Below are positions 27,965 through 37,131 of a stretch of DNA of 64,000 bases, piece by piece. The position numbers and the translations under genes were made by a program. Position 1 is the stretch's first letter; every line of letters starts with the position of its first letter. The stretch covers positions 372,001-436,000 of the forward strand of contig JAPSJW010000003.1 in assembly GCA_031177985.1 (NCBI GenBank), written 5' to 3'. Origin of the DNA: Microbacteriaceae bacterium. GTDB lineage: Bacteria > Actinomycetota > Actinomycetes > Actinomycetales > Microbacteriaceae. The notes beneath the pieces are model-generated. The model was given only the letters and a program-made list of their open reading frames with translations. It ran no database searches and was not told the origin of the DNA.

Positions 27965-29244
27965 GCCTCGCCGGCATCCCCGAGGCGATCGAGGCGCTGC
28001 GCGCCGGCCGCCCCGTCATCGTGGCGGACGACGAAGGTCGCGAGAACGAGGGCGACGTCATCATCTCGGCGGCCCTCGCCTCGCAGGAGTGGATCGCCTG
28101 GATGGTGCGCCACTCGTCGGGCTTCATCTGCGCCCCGATGACCAACGCCATCGCCGACGAGCTCGACCTGCCGCCGATGGTCGCCGTCAACCAGGATCCC
28201 CGCGGCACCGCCTACACCGTGTCGGTCGACGCAGCGGAGCGCCTCAGCACGGGTATCAGCGCGTCCGATCGTGCGCACACCCTGCGGGTGCTCGCGAACC
28301 CGGCCTCGACGCCGGCGAGCCTGTCCCGCCCGGGGCACGTGCTGCCGCTGCGCGCGAAGGACGGCGGCGTCAAGGAGCGGGACGGCCACACCGAGGCCGC
28401 CGTCGATCTGATGAAGCTCGCAGGGCTCCGTCCCGTCGCCGCGATCGCGGAGATCGTCGACGCCGACGGGGAGATGATGCGGTTGCCGAACCTCATCAAG
28501 CTCGGCGAGCGGGAGAACGTGCCGGTCATCACGATCGCCTCGCTCATCGAGTTCGTGAACGAGAACCACTGCGACGGCATCCCCGATGACGTCGTGGCGA
28601 CGACCGAGTTCCAGCGGGTGACCTTCGAGGTCGAGACGACGGTGCCCACGACGCACGGCTCCTTCAGCGTGCGCGCCTACCGCGACCGCTCGACGGGCGC
28701 GGACCACGTCGCCTTCGTGCGCGGACCGGTGACCGACGGCACCCTCGTCCGGGTGCACTCCGAGTGCCTGACCGGCGAGGCGTTCGGCTCGCTCAAGTGC
28801 GAGTGCGGACCGCAGCTCGACGCGGCCCTCGAGCGCATCCAGGACGAGACGGGCGTCGTCGTCTACCTGCGCGGGCACGAAGGCCGGGGCATCGGCCTCG
28901 TCAACAAGCTGCGCGCCTACCGCCTGCAGGAGGACGGCCTCGACACGCTCGACGCGAACGTCGCGCTCGGCCTCCCCGCCGACGCCCGCGACTATGGCGC
29001 CGCCACCGCGATCCTCAAGGACCTGGGGCTGTCGTCGGTGCGCCTGCTCAGCAACAACCCCGAGAAGAAGCGCCAGCTCGAGGAGCGCGGCGTCGAGGTG
29101 AGCGAGCTCGTGCCGCTCGTCGTCGGCGTGGCCCCCGAGAACGAGGGCTACCTCGACACCAAGCGCGACCGGATGGGTCACGCGCTTCCGACGCACGACG
29201 TGCTCGACGAGGCGCTGGCCTCAGCAGGAAAGGAACAGTCATGA
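27961..29244 (+). CDS. ribBA: Bifunctional 3,4-dihydroxy-2-butanone-4-phosphate synthase / GTP cyclohydrolase II
   Basis: The protein has 427 residues. The N-terminal RibB domain (about 1-205) has the active-site [14 protein letters not shown] and RPGHVLPL. The C-terminal RibA domain (about 206-420) has the zinc motif [20 protein letters not shown] and [12 protein letters not shown]. It makes both branches of riboflavin precursors, from ribulose-5-phosphate and from GTP. ATG 27961 overlaps the ribE stop as ATGA, and its stop overlaps the ribH start. Confidence 0.97.
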   Translation: MSLAGIPEAIEALRAGRPVIVADDEGRENEGDVIISAALASQEWIAWMVRHSSGFICAPMTNAIADELDLPPMVAVNQDPRGTAYTVSVDAAERLSTGISASDRAHTLRVLANPASTPASLSRPGHVLPLRAKDGGVKERDGHTEAAVDLMKLAGLRPVAAIAEIVDADGEMMRLPNLIKLGERENVPVITIASLIEFVNENHCDGIPDDVVATTEFQRVTFEVETTVPTTHGSFSVRAYRDRSTGADHVAFVRGPVTDGTLVRVHSECLTGEAFGSLKCECGPQLDAALERIQDETGVVVYLRGHEGRGIGLVNKLRAYRLQEDGLDTLDANVALGLPADARDYGAATAILKDLGLSSVRLLSNNPEKKRQLEERGVEVSELVPLVVGVAPENEGYLDTKRDRMGHALPTHDVLDEALASAGKEQS

Positions 29245-29711
29245 GCGGAGCAGGACGCCCGGAGCTCGAGGTCGACGGCACGGGACTGCGCGTCGCGATC
29301 GTCGCAGGGTCATGGCACGACGAGATCACCGACGGCCTCCTGACGGGCGCCCGGCGCACGCTGACCGAGGCCGGCGCGGAGATCGTGGAGTACACGGTGC
29401 CGGGCAGCTTCGAGCTGCCGGTCGTGAGCAAGGCTGCCCTCGACGCAGGGGCGGATGCGGTGGTCGCTCTGGGCGTCATCATCCGCGGCGGCACACCGCA
29501 CTTCGAGTACGTGAGCTCCGCCGCGACGGATGGGCTCACCCGCGTCGCCCTCGACACCGGCAAGCCCGTCGGCTTCGGGGTGCTCACCCTCGACGACGAG
29601 CAGCAGGGCCTCGATCGTGCGGGCCTGCCGGGGTCGAAGGAGGACAAGGGAGCCGAGGCCGCGGAGGCAGCTCTCGCTACCGCGAACCTCCTGCGGAGCA
29701 TGCGCGCCTGA
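29241..29711 (+). CDS. ribH: 6,7-dimethyl-8-ribityllumazine synthase
   Basis: The protein has 156 residues. The segments [15 protein letters not shown] and [16 protein letters not shown] contain the substrate and phosphate-binding residues and the catalytic histidine. It condenses the ribityl-pyrimidine with the butanone phosphate to make lumazine for RibE. It is the last gene of the riboflavin operon; a hairpin terminator follows 17 bases after the stop. Confidence 0.96.
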   Translation: MSGAGRPELEVDGTGLRVAIVAGSWHDEITDGLLTGARRTLTEAGAEIVEYTVPGSFELPVVSKAALDAGADAVVALGVIIRGGTPHFEYVSSAATDGLTRVALDTGKPVGFGVLTLDDEQQGLDRAGLPGSKEDKGAEAAEAALATANLLRSMRA

Positions 29712-29728
29712 GACCGGCCCCGACGGGC

Positions 29729-29763
29729 CGACCCTCACGACCCCGAGTCGGTCGGGAGGGTCG
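29729..29763. terminator. Bidirectional terminator between ribH and the alpha-galactosidase gene
   Basis: CGACCCTC (29729-29736) pairs with GAGGGTCG (29756-29763), with an inner CGACC/GGTCG stem. It lies between two convergent stop codons (29711 and 29777). Confidence 0.65.
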
Positions 29764-29776
29764 CCCCCCGACCCGA

Positions 29777-31933
29777 TCAGCTGGTCGCCTCGACCTCCAC
29801 GACGAGCGCCTGACCCGGCCCGAGCAGCGGCATCCGCAGCCCGAGGTCCTCCAGCACCGACCCGGGGAGCACCACGCCCTCGGCGAGCCACGGGGGCGGC
29901 ACCGAGTCGAGGAGGTGCGGCATCCTGAGCTCTCGAACGGGGCGGACGGAATAGCGGCGCGCCCGATCGAGTCCGCTCAGCCGCAGGTGTGCGGGAAGAG
30001 CGCGATCGGAGCTCGCCAGCTGCGCGGCACGGAAGAGCGCGGTGCCGCCGTCGGCTGCGACCACTCCCTCGACGTGCAGACCGGGATCGGGATGCGACGG
30101 ATGCCGCACGCGGCCGGAGTGCAGCATCCCCCGCACGCGCTTGTAGAGGGCGATCCAGTCCCGCACCTGCTCGAGCTCGTCGGCGTCGAAGGCGCGGAGG
30201 TCGGCCTCGATACCCGCGGAGGCGAAGAGGCTCACGGCGAGCCGGAACGAGAGGTCGGTCTTCCGGCCGGTGGTGTGCGAGCGCTCCGCGCCCACGTGGC
30301 TGCCGACGAGCTCCGGCGGGATGAGGAGCTGGGTCCAGCGCTGGATCGGCACCCGCTCGACGGGGTCATTGGTGTCGGAGGCCCAGACCCGGTCGGTGCG
30401 CTCGAGGATGCCGAGATCGACTCGTGCGCCGCCCGAGGCGCAGGACTCGATCTCGAGCAGCGGGAAGCGCTCGCGCAGCCGGTCGAGCAGCGCATACACG
30501 GCGCGGGTGTGGGCGTCCACGCCGGTTCGGCCCTCGTGCACGGCCTCGAGCAGGTCGCGGTTCTGGTCCCACTTCAGATAGTCGATGCCGTACTCGGCGA
30601 CGAGCGACGCGATGCGCTCCTCGAGGTAGGCGGCCACCTCGGGGAGGGCGACGTCGAGCACGTGCTGATGCCGCCACTCGCGGCCGATCCGCCCCGCGGG
30701 TTCGAGCAGCCAGTCGGGGTGCGCGCGTGCGAGGTCCGAGTCCAGGTTCACCATCTCCGGCTCGACCCACAGCCCGAACTCGAGCCCGAGCCCCTTGACC
30801 CGATCGACGAGCGGACGCAGCCCGTGCGGCCAGACGGTCTCGTCGACGAACCAGTCGCCGAGGCCGGCGCGGTCGTGTCGCCGGTGCCGGAACCAGCCGT
30901 CGTCGAGCACGAACCGCTCGACTCCGGTCGCGGCCGCGAGCTCCGCCAACTGGGTGAGCGCGCCGAGATCGTGGTCGAAGTACACGGCCTCCCAGGTGTT
31001 GAGGAAGACGGGACGGGTCGACGGATGCCGCGGACGGGTCCTCAGCGAGGCGTGCAGCCTGGCGGAGAGGCCGTCGAGCCCCTCATCGCTCCACACGAAG
31101 ACCGCGTCGGGGGTGGTGAAGCTCTCCCCCGCCGCGAGCAGGATCTCGCCGGGTCGCGCGAGCTCCGCAGCCCCCAGCAGACCGGCGGCTTCCGGCAGGG
31201 AGTCGTACCGGTAGACGGCGTCGGCGCTCCAGGCGAGATGCACGGCCCAGAGCTCGCCCTGCTCGTCGCCGAAGCCCTGCGTGCCGAGCGCGAGCAGCGT
31301 CGGCGAGTCATGACCGGTGCGTCCGCGCCGCGTCTCGCGCACGTGGCTGCCCGACAGCAGCGGCCGGCGCTGCGGAGTGCGCTCCCGGGTCCACCTGCCC
31401 GCGAGGTCGAGCACCTCGGTGGCGGCGGAGCCGAACGGCATGGTGGCCTCGAGGGCGGCGACGGTCACGGCGGCGGCGCCCCGATTCGCCACCGTGTGCC
31501 GCACTCGCAGCACGCCCGCCGGATCGAGCTGCACGATGCTGGTGAGCTCCAGGTCGTCGGCGAACGCGGTGACGGTCAGGCGGTCACTCGCGCCGTCGGC
31601 GCCTGCGACCTCCCAGCGTGGGTGGATCGGCACGCCGTCGCGGGTGGCGGCGAACGCGGGGCGACCCTGCCAGCCGTCGGTCTCGGTGGGGAGGATCGTG
31701 AGCGGCCAGGGCTCGTCGAGCGCGCTGCTCGACACCTGCCTCCGTGTGGCGAGCAGCAGCTGGCGCGCATCGTCGTCGTCGAGGTCGCCGAGGTCGCGCC
31801 CCCAGTGCAGCACCTCGGGCAGGCCGCCCGCGGCGAAGGAGAGGACGACGGCGACGCCGCCGTTTCGGACCACATGCAGGAGAGGAGGAGCCGTCACATC
31901 GTCCATCGTGCCCGGCGCGAGCAGTTCGGTCAC
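29777..31933 (-). CDS. Alpha-galactosidase, GH36 family
   Basis: The protein has 718 residues, full length for GH36. The nucleophile is in YLKWDQNRD (Asp 456) and the acid/base in WASDTNDPVER (Asp 520). GLWVEPEMVNLDSDL and CASGGARVDLG are other substrate-site motifs. It releases alpha-linked galactose from raffinose-type or melibiose-type sugars. There is no signal peptide, so it acts on imported sugars. GTG 31933 overlaps the beta-galactosidase stop. An in-frame ATG nine codons later is an alternative start. Confidence 0.93.
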   Translation of the reverse strand: MTELLAPGTMDDVTAPPLLHVVRNGGVAVVLSFAAGGLPEVLHWGRDLGDLDDDDARQLLLATRRQVSSSALDEPWPLTILPTETDGWQGRPAFAATRDGVPIHPRWEVAGADGASDRLTVTAFADDLELTSIVQLDPAGVLRVRHTVANRGAAAVTVAALEATMPFGSAATEVLDLAGRWTRERTPQRRPLLSGSHVRETRRGRTGHDSPTLLALGTQGFGDEQGELWAVHLAWSADAVYRYDSLPEAAGLLGAAELARPGEILLAAGESFTTPDAVFVWSDEGLDGLSARLHASLRTRPRHPSTRPVFLNTWEAVYFDHDLGALTQLAELAAATGVERFVLDDGWFRHRRHDRAGLGDWFVDETVWPHGLRPLVDRVKGLGLEFGLWVEPEMVNLDSDLARAHPDWLLEPAGRIGREWRHQHVLDVALPEVAAYLEERIASLVAEYGIDYLKWDQNRDLLEAVHEGRTGVDAHTRAVYALLDRLRERFPLLEIESCASGGARVDLGILERTDRVWASDTNDPVERVPIQRWTQLLIPPELVGSHVGAERSHTTGRKTDLSFRLAVSLFASAGIEADLRAFDADELEQVRDWIALYKRVRGMLHSGRVRHPSHPDPGLHVEGVVAADGGTALFRAAQLASSDRALPAHLRLSGLDRARRYSVRPVRELRMPHLLDSVPPPWLAEGVVLPGSVLEDLGLRMPLLGPGQALVVEVEATS

Positions 31934-33921
31934 TCGCGGATCACCCGCACCTCGCCGGCGGGGACGACGAGTCGCCCGTCCACCGGCTCGTCGGTCAGCA
32001 GCTCGTGTCCGGTCACAGTCAGCTCCTCATCCTCGGATCCGTGGTTGACGACGAAGAGCCAGCTCGCTGCGTCGCCGACCCGCCTGACGACTTCGACGCC
32101 CTCAGCGGCAGGCAGCACCGGAGCGACCCCGGTTCCCTCGATCAGACGGTCGAGCAGGGCGGCGACGCCGTCCTCCTCGAGTCCCGCCGAGACGTACCAG
32201 GCGCTGCCGTTCCCTGTGTGGCGGCGGCTGATCGCCGGCGAGCCGGAGAGCGGGCCGTTCGCGTAGCCGGCGACGACCTCGGCATCCGTCGTGGTGAGGA
32301 GCTCGGACCACTCCCGCACCCGCCAGCCGGTGTCGAGCTCGACCTGCTCGTCGGTCATCAGCGGGAAGAACTCCTCGCTGGAGACGCCGAGCAGCTCCCT
32401 GAACGCGCCGGGATAGCCGCCGAGCCGCACGCGGTCATCGGGATCGACGATCCCGGACAGGTAGCCGACGACCACGGTCGCTCCGCGCTCGGCGGCCGCG
32501 GCGATGCGTGCGGCGTCCTCGTCGGAGACGAGGAAGAGGGTCGGCACCACGACGAGGTCGTAGGCGTCGAGATCCGCCCACGGCGGCACGACGTCGACGA
32601 GGATGTTGCGGCGCCAGAACGCGCGGTGCCAGCGGCGCGGCTCGTCGGAGTAGGACATGGAGCGACGGGGCTTGAGCCCTCGCCGCAGAGCCCAGTCCGC
32701 CTCGGTGTCCCAGAGCACGGCGACCTTCGCCCGCTCGACGGTCGAGCCCTGCACCTCGGCGAGCCGCCGGAGCGCAGAGCCCAGCTCGACGACCTCACGG
32801 AACACCTTGGAGTCCCGGCCTGCGTGCGGCACCATCGCCGAGTGGAACTGCTCGGCGCCGGCCGCCGAGGCCCGCCACTGGAAGAACATCGCCGCGTCTG
32901 CGCCGCGCGCGACGTGCACGAGCGAGTTGCGCAGCAGCTCCCTCGGCGCCTTCGCCCGGTTCACCGGCTGCCAGGCGACGGCGCTCGTCGAGTGCTCCAT
33001 CATCATCCAGGGGCCGCGATCGCGGGCGATCCCGCGCATCCGGTCGTCGGCGAAGGCGAGCTCCTGCTCGCGGTGCGGATCGGCGCCGATGACGTAGTGG
33101 TCGTTGGCGACGATCGGCAGCTCGCGCGCCCACCGCGGGTAGTCGACGACGTCGCCCGTGTTGACCATCAGATTGGTGGTGATCGGCCGGTCGGTGTGGC
33201 GCGCGAGCACGCTGCGCTCGGCACGGAAGTGCTCGAGCAGCTCGTCGGAGGAGAAGCGCTCGAAGTCGAGCTGCAGGGCCGGGCTGTGCGCAGCCGTGGA
33301 ACCGCGGGGCGGCATGATCTGCTCGAAGTCGGTGTACCGGTGACCCCAGAAGCTCGTGCCCCACGCGGCGTTGAGCTCGTCGAGACCGCCGTACTTGCGT
33401 TCCAGCCAGCTCCGGAACGCCGCCGCCGACTCGTCGCAGTAGCAGCGTCCGTTGCCTCCGCCGAGCTCGTTGCTGACGTGCCACATCCGCACCGCCGGAT
33501 GCTTCCCGTACCGCTCCCCCAGGGCGTCGGCGATCCGCTCGGCATAGCGGCGGAACACCGGCGAGCTCGGGCACCAGCCCAGCCGCCCGCCCGGCGCCTG
33601 ACGGTGACCGTCGGCATCCACCGGCAGCAGCTCCGGATGCTTCGCGAGCAGCCACGACGGAGGCGCGGCGGTAGGCGTGGCGAGGTCGATCCCGATGCCG
33701 TTCTCGTGCAGCAACTCGACGATCTCGTCGAACCACTCCCAGTCGAAGCGGCCGTCGTCGATCTCGACGAGTCCCCAGGAGAACACGCCGAGGGTCACGA
33801 GGTTGACTCCCGCCTCGCGCATCAGCGCGACATCCTCCCGCCAGATCTCTCGAGGCCACTGCTCGGGGTTGTAGTCCCCGCCGAACGACAGGCCCTCGGT
33901 CGGCCAGGCGCCGTGCGTCAT
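31930..33921 (-). CDS. Beta-galactosidase, GH42 family
   Basis: The protein has 663 residues. FGGDYNPEQWPREIWREDV marks the GH42 N-terminus, Glu 152 in MWHVSNELGGG is the acid/base and Glu 309 in MMMEHSTSAVAW is the nucleophile. The trimerisation and C-terminal beta domains are both present. It has no signal peptide, so it hydrolyses imported beta-galactosides in the cytoplasm. ATG 33921 gives the canonical N-terminus and overlaps the permease stop as ATGA; the open frame upstream is not family-like. Confidence 0.95.
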   Translation of the reverse strand: MTHGAWPTEGLSFGGDYNPEQWPREIWREDVALMREAGVNLVTLGVFSWGLVEIDDGRFDWEWFDEIVELLHENGIGIDLATPTAAPPSWLLAKHPELLPVDADGHRQAPGGRLGWCPSSPVFRRYAERIADALGERYGKHPAVRMWHVSNELGGGNGRCYCDESAAAFRSWLERKYGGLDELNAAWGTSFWGHRYTDFEQIMPPRGSTAAHSPALQLDFERFSSDELLEHFRAERSVLARHTDRPITTNLMVNTGDVVDYPRWARELPIVANDHYVIGADPHREQELAFADDRMRGIARDRGPWMMMEHSTSAVAWQPVNRAKAPRELLRNSLVHVARGADAAMFFQWRASAAGAEQFHSAMVPHAGRDSKVFREVVELGSALRRLAEVQGSTVERAKVAVLWDTEADWALRRGLKPRRSMSYSDEPRRWHRAFWRRNILVDVVPPWADLDAYDLVVVPTLFLVSDEDAARIAAAAERGATVVVGYLSGIVDPDDRVRLGGYPGAFRELLGVSSEEFFPLMTDEQVELDTGWRVREWSELLTTTDAEVVAGYANGPLSGSPAISRRHTGNGSAWYVSAGLEEDGVAALLDRLIEGTGVAPVLPAAEGVEVVRRVGDAASWLFVVNHGSEDEELTVTGHELLTDEPVDGRLVVPAGEVRVIRE

Positions 33922-34805
33922 CCCTTGAGTCCTCCGGAGATCAGGTCGAGCTTCCAATAGCGCTGCAGGAACAGCACGAGTGCGACGAGCGGCACGATCG
34001 AGACGGCCGCGCCGGTGATCGCGAGCGAGTAGAGAGCGGGAGACCCCGACCCGCGCGACAGCAGCGTGAAGAGCCCGACGGTGAGCGGGTACGTCGACTG
34101 GTCGGACAGCATGATGTACGGCAGCAGGAAGTTGTTCCAGATGCCGATGAACTGCAGCAGGAACACCGTGACCATGCCGGGCACCAGCAGCGGCAGGGCG
34201 ATCGAGCGGAAGATCCGCCACTCGGACGACCCGTCGATGCGTGCTGCCTCTATGGTCTCCTGCGGCACCGCCGAGGCCGCATAGACCCGCGAGAGGTAGA
34301 TGCCGAACGGCGAGATGATCACCGGGATGAGCACCGACAGCGGGTTGCCCGCGAGCCCGAGCTGCGACAGCAGCAGGTACTGCGGCACCGCGAGGGTGAT
34401 GCCCGGGATGAGCACACCGGCGAGGATGCCGTAGAAGACGAGCTTGCGTCCCGGGAACTCGTACTTCGCGAGCGCGTAGCCGGCCATCGCCGAGACGAGC
34501 GTCGACAGCAGCGCGCCGACCCCCGAGTACAGCAGCGAGTTGAGCGCCCAGAGCACGAACTGCCCGTTGCCGTAGGCGAACAGATCGGCCAGGTTGCCGA
34601 ACAGGCCGGTGCCCGGGGCGAAGGTGAAGGTGGAGAAGAGCTCGCTCGGCGCCTTGGAGGTCGCCACGAACACCCAGGCCACCGGGATGAGGCAGTAGAC
34701 CGCGCCGATGAGAAGCACGATCGTGGGCAGGATGCCGCCTCGGCGAGAAGCGGATGCTGCGCGGCGCGGCGCGGACACCGCACGGGGCGAGACAGCGGCG
34801 GTCAC
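33918..34805 (-). CDS. Sugar ABC transporter permease, MalG type
   Basis: The protein has 295 residues and six predicted membrane spans. The cytoplasmic EAA loop reads EAARIDGSSEWRIFRSIALP, where the ATPase docks. It pairs with the MalF-type protein encoded next to it. GTG 34805 overlaps that gene's stop as GTGA. Substrate is inferred to be an oligosaccharide containing galactose from the downstream glycosidases. Confidence 0.93.
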   Translation of the reverse strand: MTAAVSPRAVSAPRRAASASRRGGILPTIVLLIGAVYCLIPVAWVFVATSKAPSELFSTFTFAPGTGLFGNLADLFAYGNGQFVLWALNSLLYSGVGALLSTLVSAMAGYALAKYEFPGRKLVFYGILAGVLIPGITLAVPQYLLLSQLGLAGNPLSVLIPVIISPFGIYLSRVYAASAVPQETIEAARIDGSSEWRIFRSIALPLLVPGMVTVFLLQFIGIWNNFLLPYIMLSDQSTYPLTVGLFTLLSRGSGSPALYSLAITGAAVSIVPLVALVLFLQRYWKLDLISGGLKG

Positions 34806-35737
34806 TTGGCGTCCTCCATCCGTCTGCGGTTCGCGATCGCGAGGACGAGCACCGAGATGAGCACGGTGCCGAGCGCCAGCACCGTCGACGACGCCGCAGC
34901 GGCCGGGAGATCGTCGGTGACGAAGGCGTCGCGGTAGATCGTCATGAGGGGCGCCCAGGTCTGGCTGATGTCGCGGGTCATCGGCTGCAGGGTCGCGGGC
35001 TCGCCGTACACCTGCAGCGTGCCGATGAGCGAGAACACGAGGGTGAGCACGACGGCCGGCATCACCAGCGGCACCTTGACCCTGAGCGCGATCTGCACCT
35101 CACTGGCCCCGTCGAGCCGAGCCGACTCGTAGAGCTCGGTGGGGATGCCCCGCAGCGACGTGTAGATGATGATCATGTTGAAGCCCACCCCGCCCCAGAT
35201 CGCGATATTGGCGAGCGAGCCGAACAGCGTCGGGTTCTCGAGGAAGGGGATCGTGCCCCAGCCGGCCGCCTCCGTGAGGTAGGAGAACGGACTCGTGCTG
35301 GGCAGGTACATGAAGCCCCAGAGCAGCGCCGCGACGACTCCCGGCACCGCGTAGGGCACGAAGATGGCCGTCCGGGCGAACCGCTTGGCGCGCACCGCGG
35401 GCACGTCGAGCATCAGCGCGAAGAGCAGCGCGAGGCCGAGAGTGAGCGGCACCGCGATCAGTCCGTAGACCGCCAGCCGGCCGAGGCTCGCGAGCAGCTC
35501 CGGATCGGTGAGCACCGACACGTAGTTCTCGAGGCCCACGAAGACGTCCTGGCGGGTGCCGAGGATGCCGCCGCCGACCAGGCGGTAGGCCCGAAGGCTC
35601 AGCCAGATGGCATAGCCGACCGGCACGAGCATGAAGGCGACGTAGAGCACCACGGCGGGCGCGGAGAAGAGGTAGGGGGCGAACCGCGGGCGCAGCGTGC
35701 GCCGCGCCCGCGGTCGTGCCTGCACGGAGGCCGTCAT
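34802..35737 (-). CDS. Sugar ABC transporter permease, MalF type
   Basis: The protein has 311 residues with six spans and an EAA loop ESARLDGASEVQIALRVKVP. It forms the import channel with the MalG-type subunit. It starts at ATG 35737, one base after the binding-protein stop region. No ATPase gene is in the cluster; in actinobacteria a shared MsiK-type ATPase encoded elsewhere commonly serves such importers. Confidence 0.93.
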   Translation of the reverse strand: MTASVQARPRARRTLRPRFAPYLFSAPAVVLYVAFMLVPVGYAIWLSLRAYRLVGGGILGTRQDVFVGLENYVSVLTDPELLASLGRLAVYGLIAVPLTLGLALLFALMLDVPAVRAKRFARTAIFVPYAVPGVVAALLWGFMYLPSTSPFSYLTEAAGWGTIPFLENPTLFGSLANIAIWGGVGFNMIIIYTSLRGIPTELYESARLDGASEVQIALRVKVPLVMPAVVLTLVFSLIGTLQVYGEPATLQPMTRDISQTWAPLMTIYRDAFVTDDLPAAAASSTVLALGTVLISVLVLAIANRRRMEDAK

Positions 35738-35738
35738 C

Positions 35739-37028
35739 TCAGTCCCCGGCGACCTCGTAGCCGGTCTCCCTCATGTCGTCGCGCACCGCATCCGCCGTCG
35801 CGGTGAAGGCGTCACGCCACGGGGTGCCGGACTCGACCGCCTTGTTGAGCTGGTCCTCGAAGGTGCTCTTGGCGACGTTGACGTTCGGGCCCCAGATGAC
35901 GGGCTTCGTCTGGGAGGCGATGTCGGCGGCGATCTCGTAGAAATCGGTCTGCTGCGGCATCAGGGTGGGCGGGTCGCTCTCGGCTGCCAGCTCCTGACCG
36001 GCGATCGCGGCCGGGTAGGCGTTCTGCTTGGTGAGCACGAGCTCCGACCCCTCGTCGCTCGCGTTCAGCCACTTCGCGAACTCCGCGGCCTCCTCGGGGT
36101 GCTCGCTCGCCTTCGTCACGATGACGGCCGACCCGCCCTGGTAGGCGACGGCCGGGTCTCCCTCGTTCCACTGGGGAAGCGGGGCCATCGACCAGCCGCC
36201 TGCGGTCTCGGGAGCGACGCTCTCGATCACGCCGGGCGCCCAGAGAGCCGAAGGCCAGGAGAGGATCGTGCCCTCGTTGAGCTTCTTGTTGTACTCGGGG
36301 GTCAGGAGGGGCTCGGTCGAGATGAGGTCGTCGTCGGCGAGCGACTGGAAGAAGTCGGCGACCTCGAGCGACTCGTCGTCGTCGATGCCGACCGACCAGG
36401 TGCCGTCTTCGATCGCCCACCACTCGGAGCCCGCCTGCGCGGCGACACCGGCGAAGAAGCCGAGCTCACCCGGAGGAAGCGAGGCGATGTAGGTGTTCGG
36501 GTCGGCGGCGCGCACCGCGGCGGCGGCCTCGCGGAACTCCTCCCACGTGGTGGGCACCTCGACGCCGAGCTCCTCGAAGCGGTCGGAGCGGTAGACCATC
36601 GCCATCGGTCCGACGTCCTGAGGCAGGCCGAAGACCGCGCCGTCGAACGTCGTCTGCGCCCAGGTGCCCTCGGTGTAGGCGTCCTGCACGTCCTCGACGT
36701 ACTCGGTGATGTCGAGCGGCACGTCGGAGACGATGAGCGAGGGCAGGGTCGTGTACTCGACCGCCGCCAGGTCGGGAGCGTTGCCCGCGCGGTTCGCCGT
36801 CAGCAGCTTGGCCGCGGAGTCGTCACCGCCTCCTGCGTCGGTGTACTCCACCTGGATGTCGGGGTTCTCCTCGTTCCAGATGTCGACGAGCTCCTGGGTG
36901 TTCGGCGCCCAGGACCAGAACTCGAGGGTGACGGGGCCGCCGTCGCCGGAGCCGGTGCTCGAGCACCCGCTGAGAAGCAGCGCCGTGAGGCTTACCAGCC
37001 CGACAACCGCCGTTGAACGCGATCGCAT
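35739..37028 (-). CDS. Sugar ABC transporter solute-binding lipoprotein
   Basis: The protein has 429 residues. The signal peptide ends in the lipobox LLSGC (about residues 19-23), followed by a Ser/Gly linker. The body has the extracellular solute-binding family 1 pattern (LEFWSWAPNTQELVDIWNEE, YRSDRFEELGVEVPTTWEEF). It captures the sugar at the cell surface. ATG 37028 follows AAAGGAGATATGC, an excellent ribosome binding site; an in-frame ATG at 37046 is the weaker choice. It heads the operon. Confidence 0.93.
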   Translation of the reverse strand: MRSRSTAVVGLVSLTALLLSGCSSTGSGDGGPVTLEFWSWAPNTQELVDIWNEENPDIQVEYTDAGGGDDSAAKLLTANRAGNAPDLAAVEYTTLPSLIVSDVPLDITEYVEDVQDAYTEGTWAQTTFDGAVFGLPQDVGPMAMVYRSDRFEELGVEVPTTWEEFREAAAAVRAADPNTYIASLPPGELGFFAGVAAQAGSEWWAIEDGTWSVGIDDDESLEVADFFQSLADDDLISTEPLLTPEYNKKLNEGTILSWPSALWAPGVIESVAPETAGGWSMAPLPQWNEGDPAVAYQGGSAVIVTKASEHPEEAAEFAKWLNASDEGSELVLTKQNAYPAAIAGQELAAESDPPTLMPQQTDFYEIAADIASQTKPVIWGPNVNVAKSTFEDQLNKAVESGTPWRDAFTATADAVRDDMRETGYEVAGD

Positions 37029-37084
37029 GCATATCTCCTTTGACATTCACCGCGGCCCGCACCGGCCGGCGCGGGGGTGTCACA

Positions 37085-37127
37085 AGGATGCCGCGGGCCG
37101 CGCTCTTTGTCAACCGATGTAACAAAG
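37085..37127 (-). promoter_or_regulatory. Promoter of the galactoside operon with ROK operator
   Basis: A -35 TTGACA (37108-37113 complement) and -10 CATCCT (37085-37090 complement) are 17 bases apart. A dyad CTTTGT-N11-ACAAAG (37105-37127) covers the -35. The same half-sites occur before the ROK gene (38288-38310), so this is a likely operator for that regulator. Confidence 0.6.
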
Positions 37128-37131
37128 TGCG

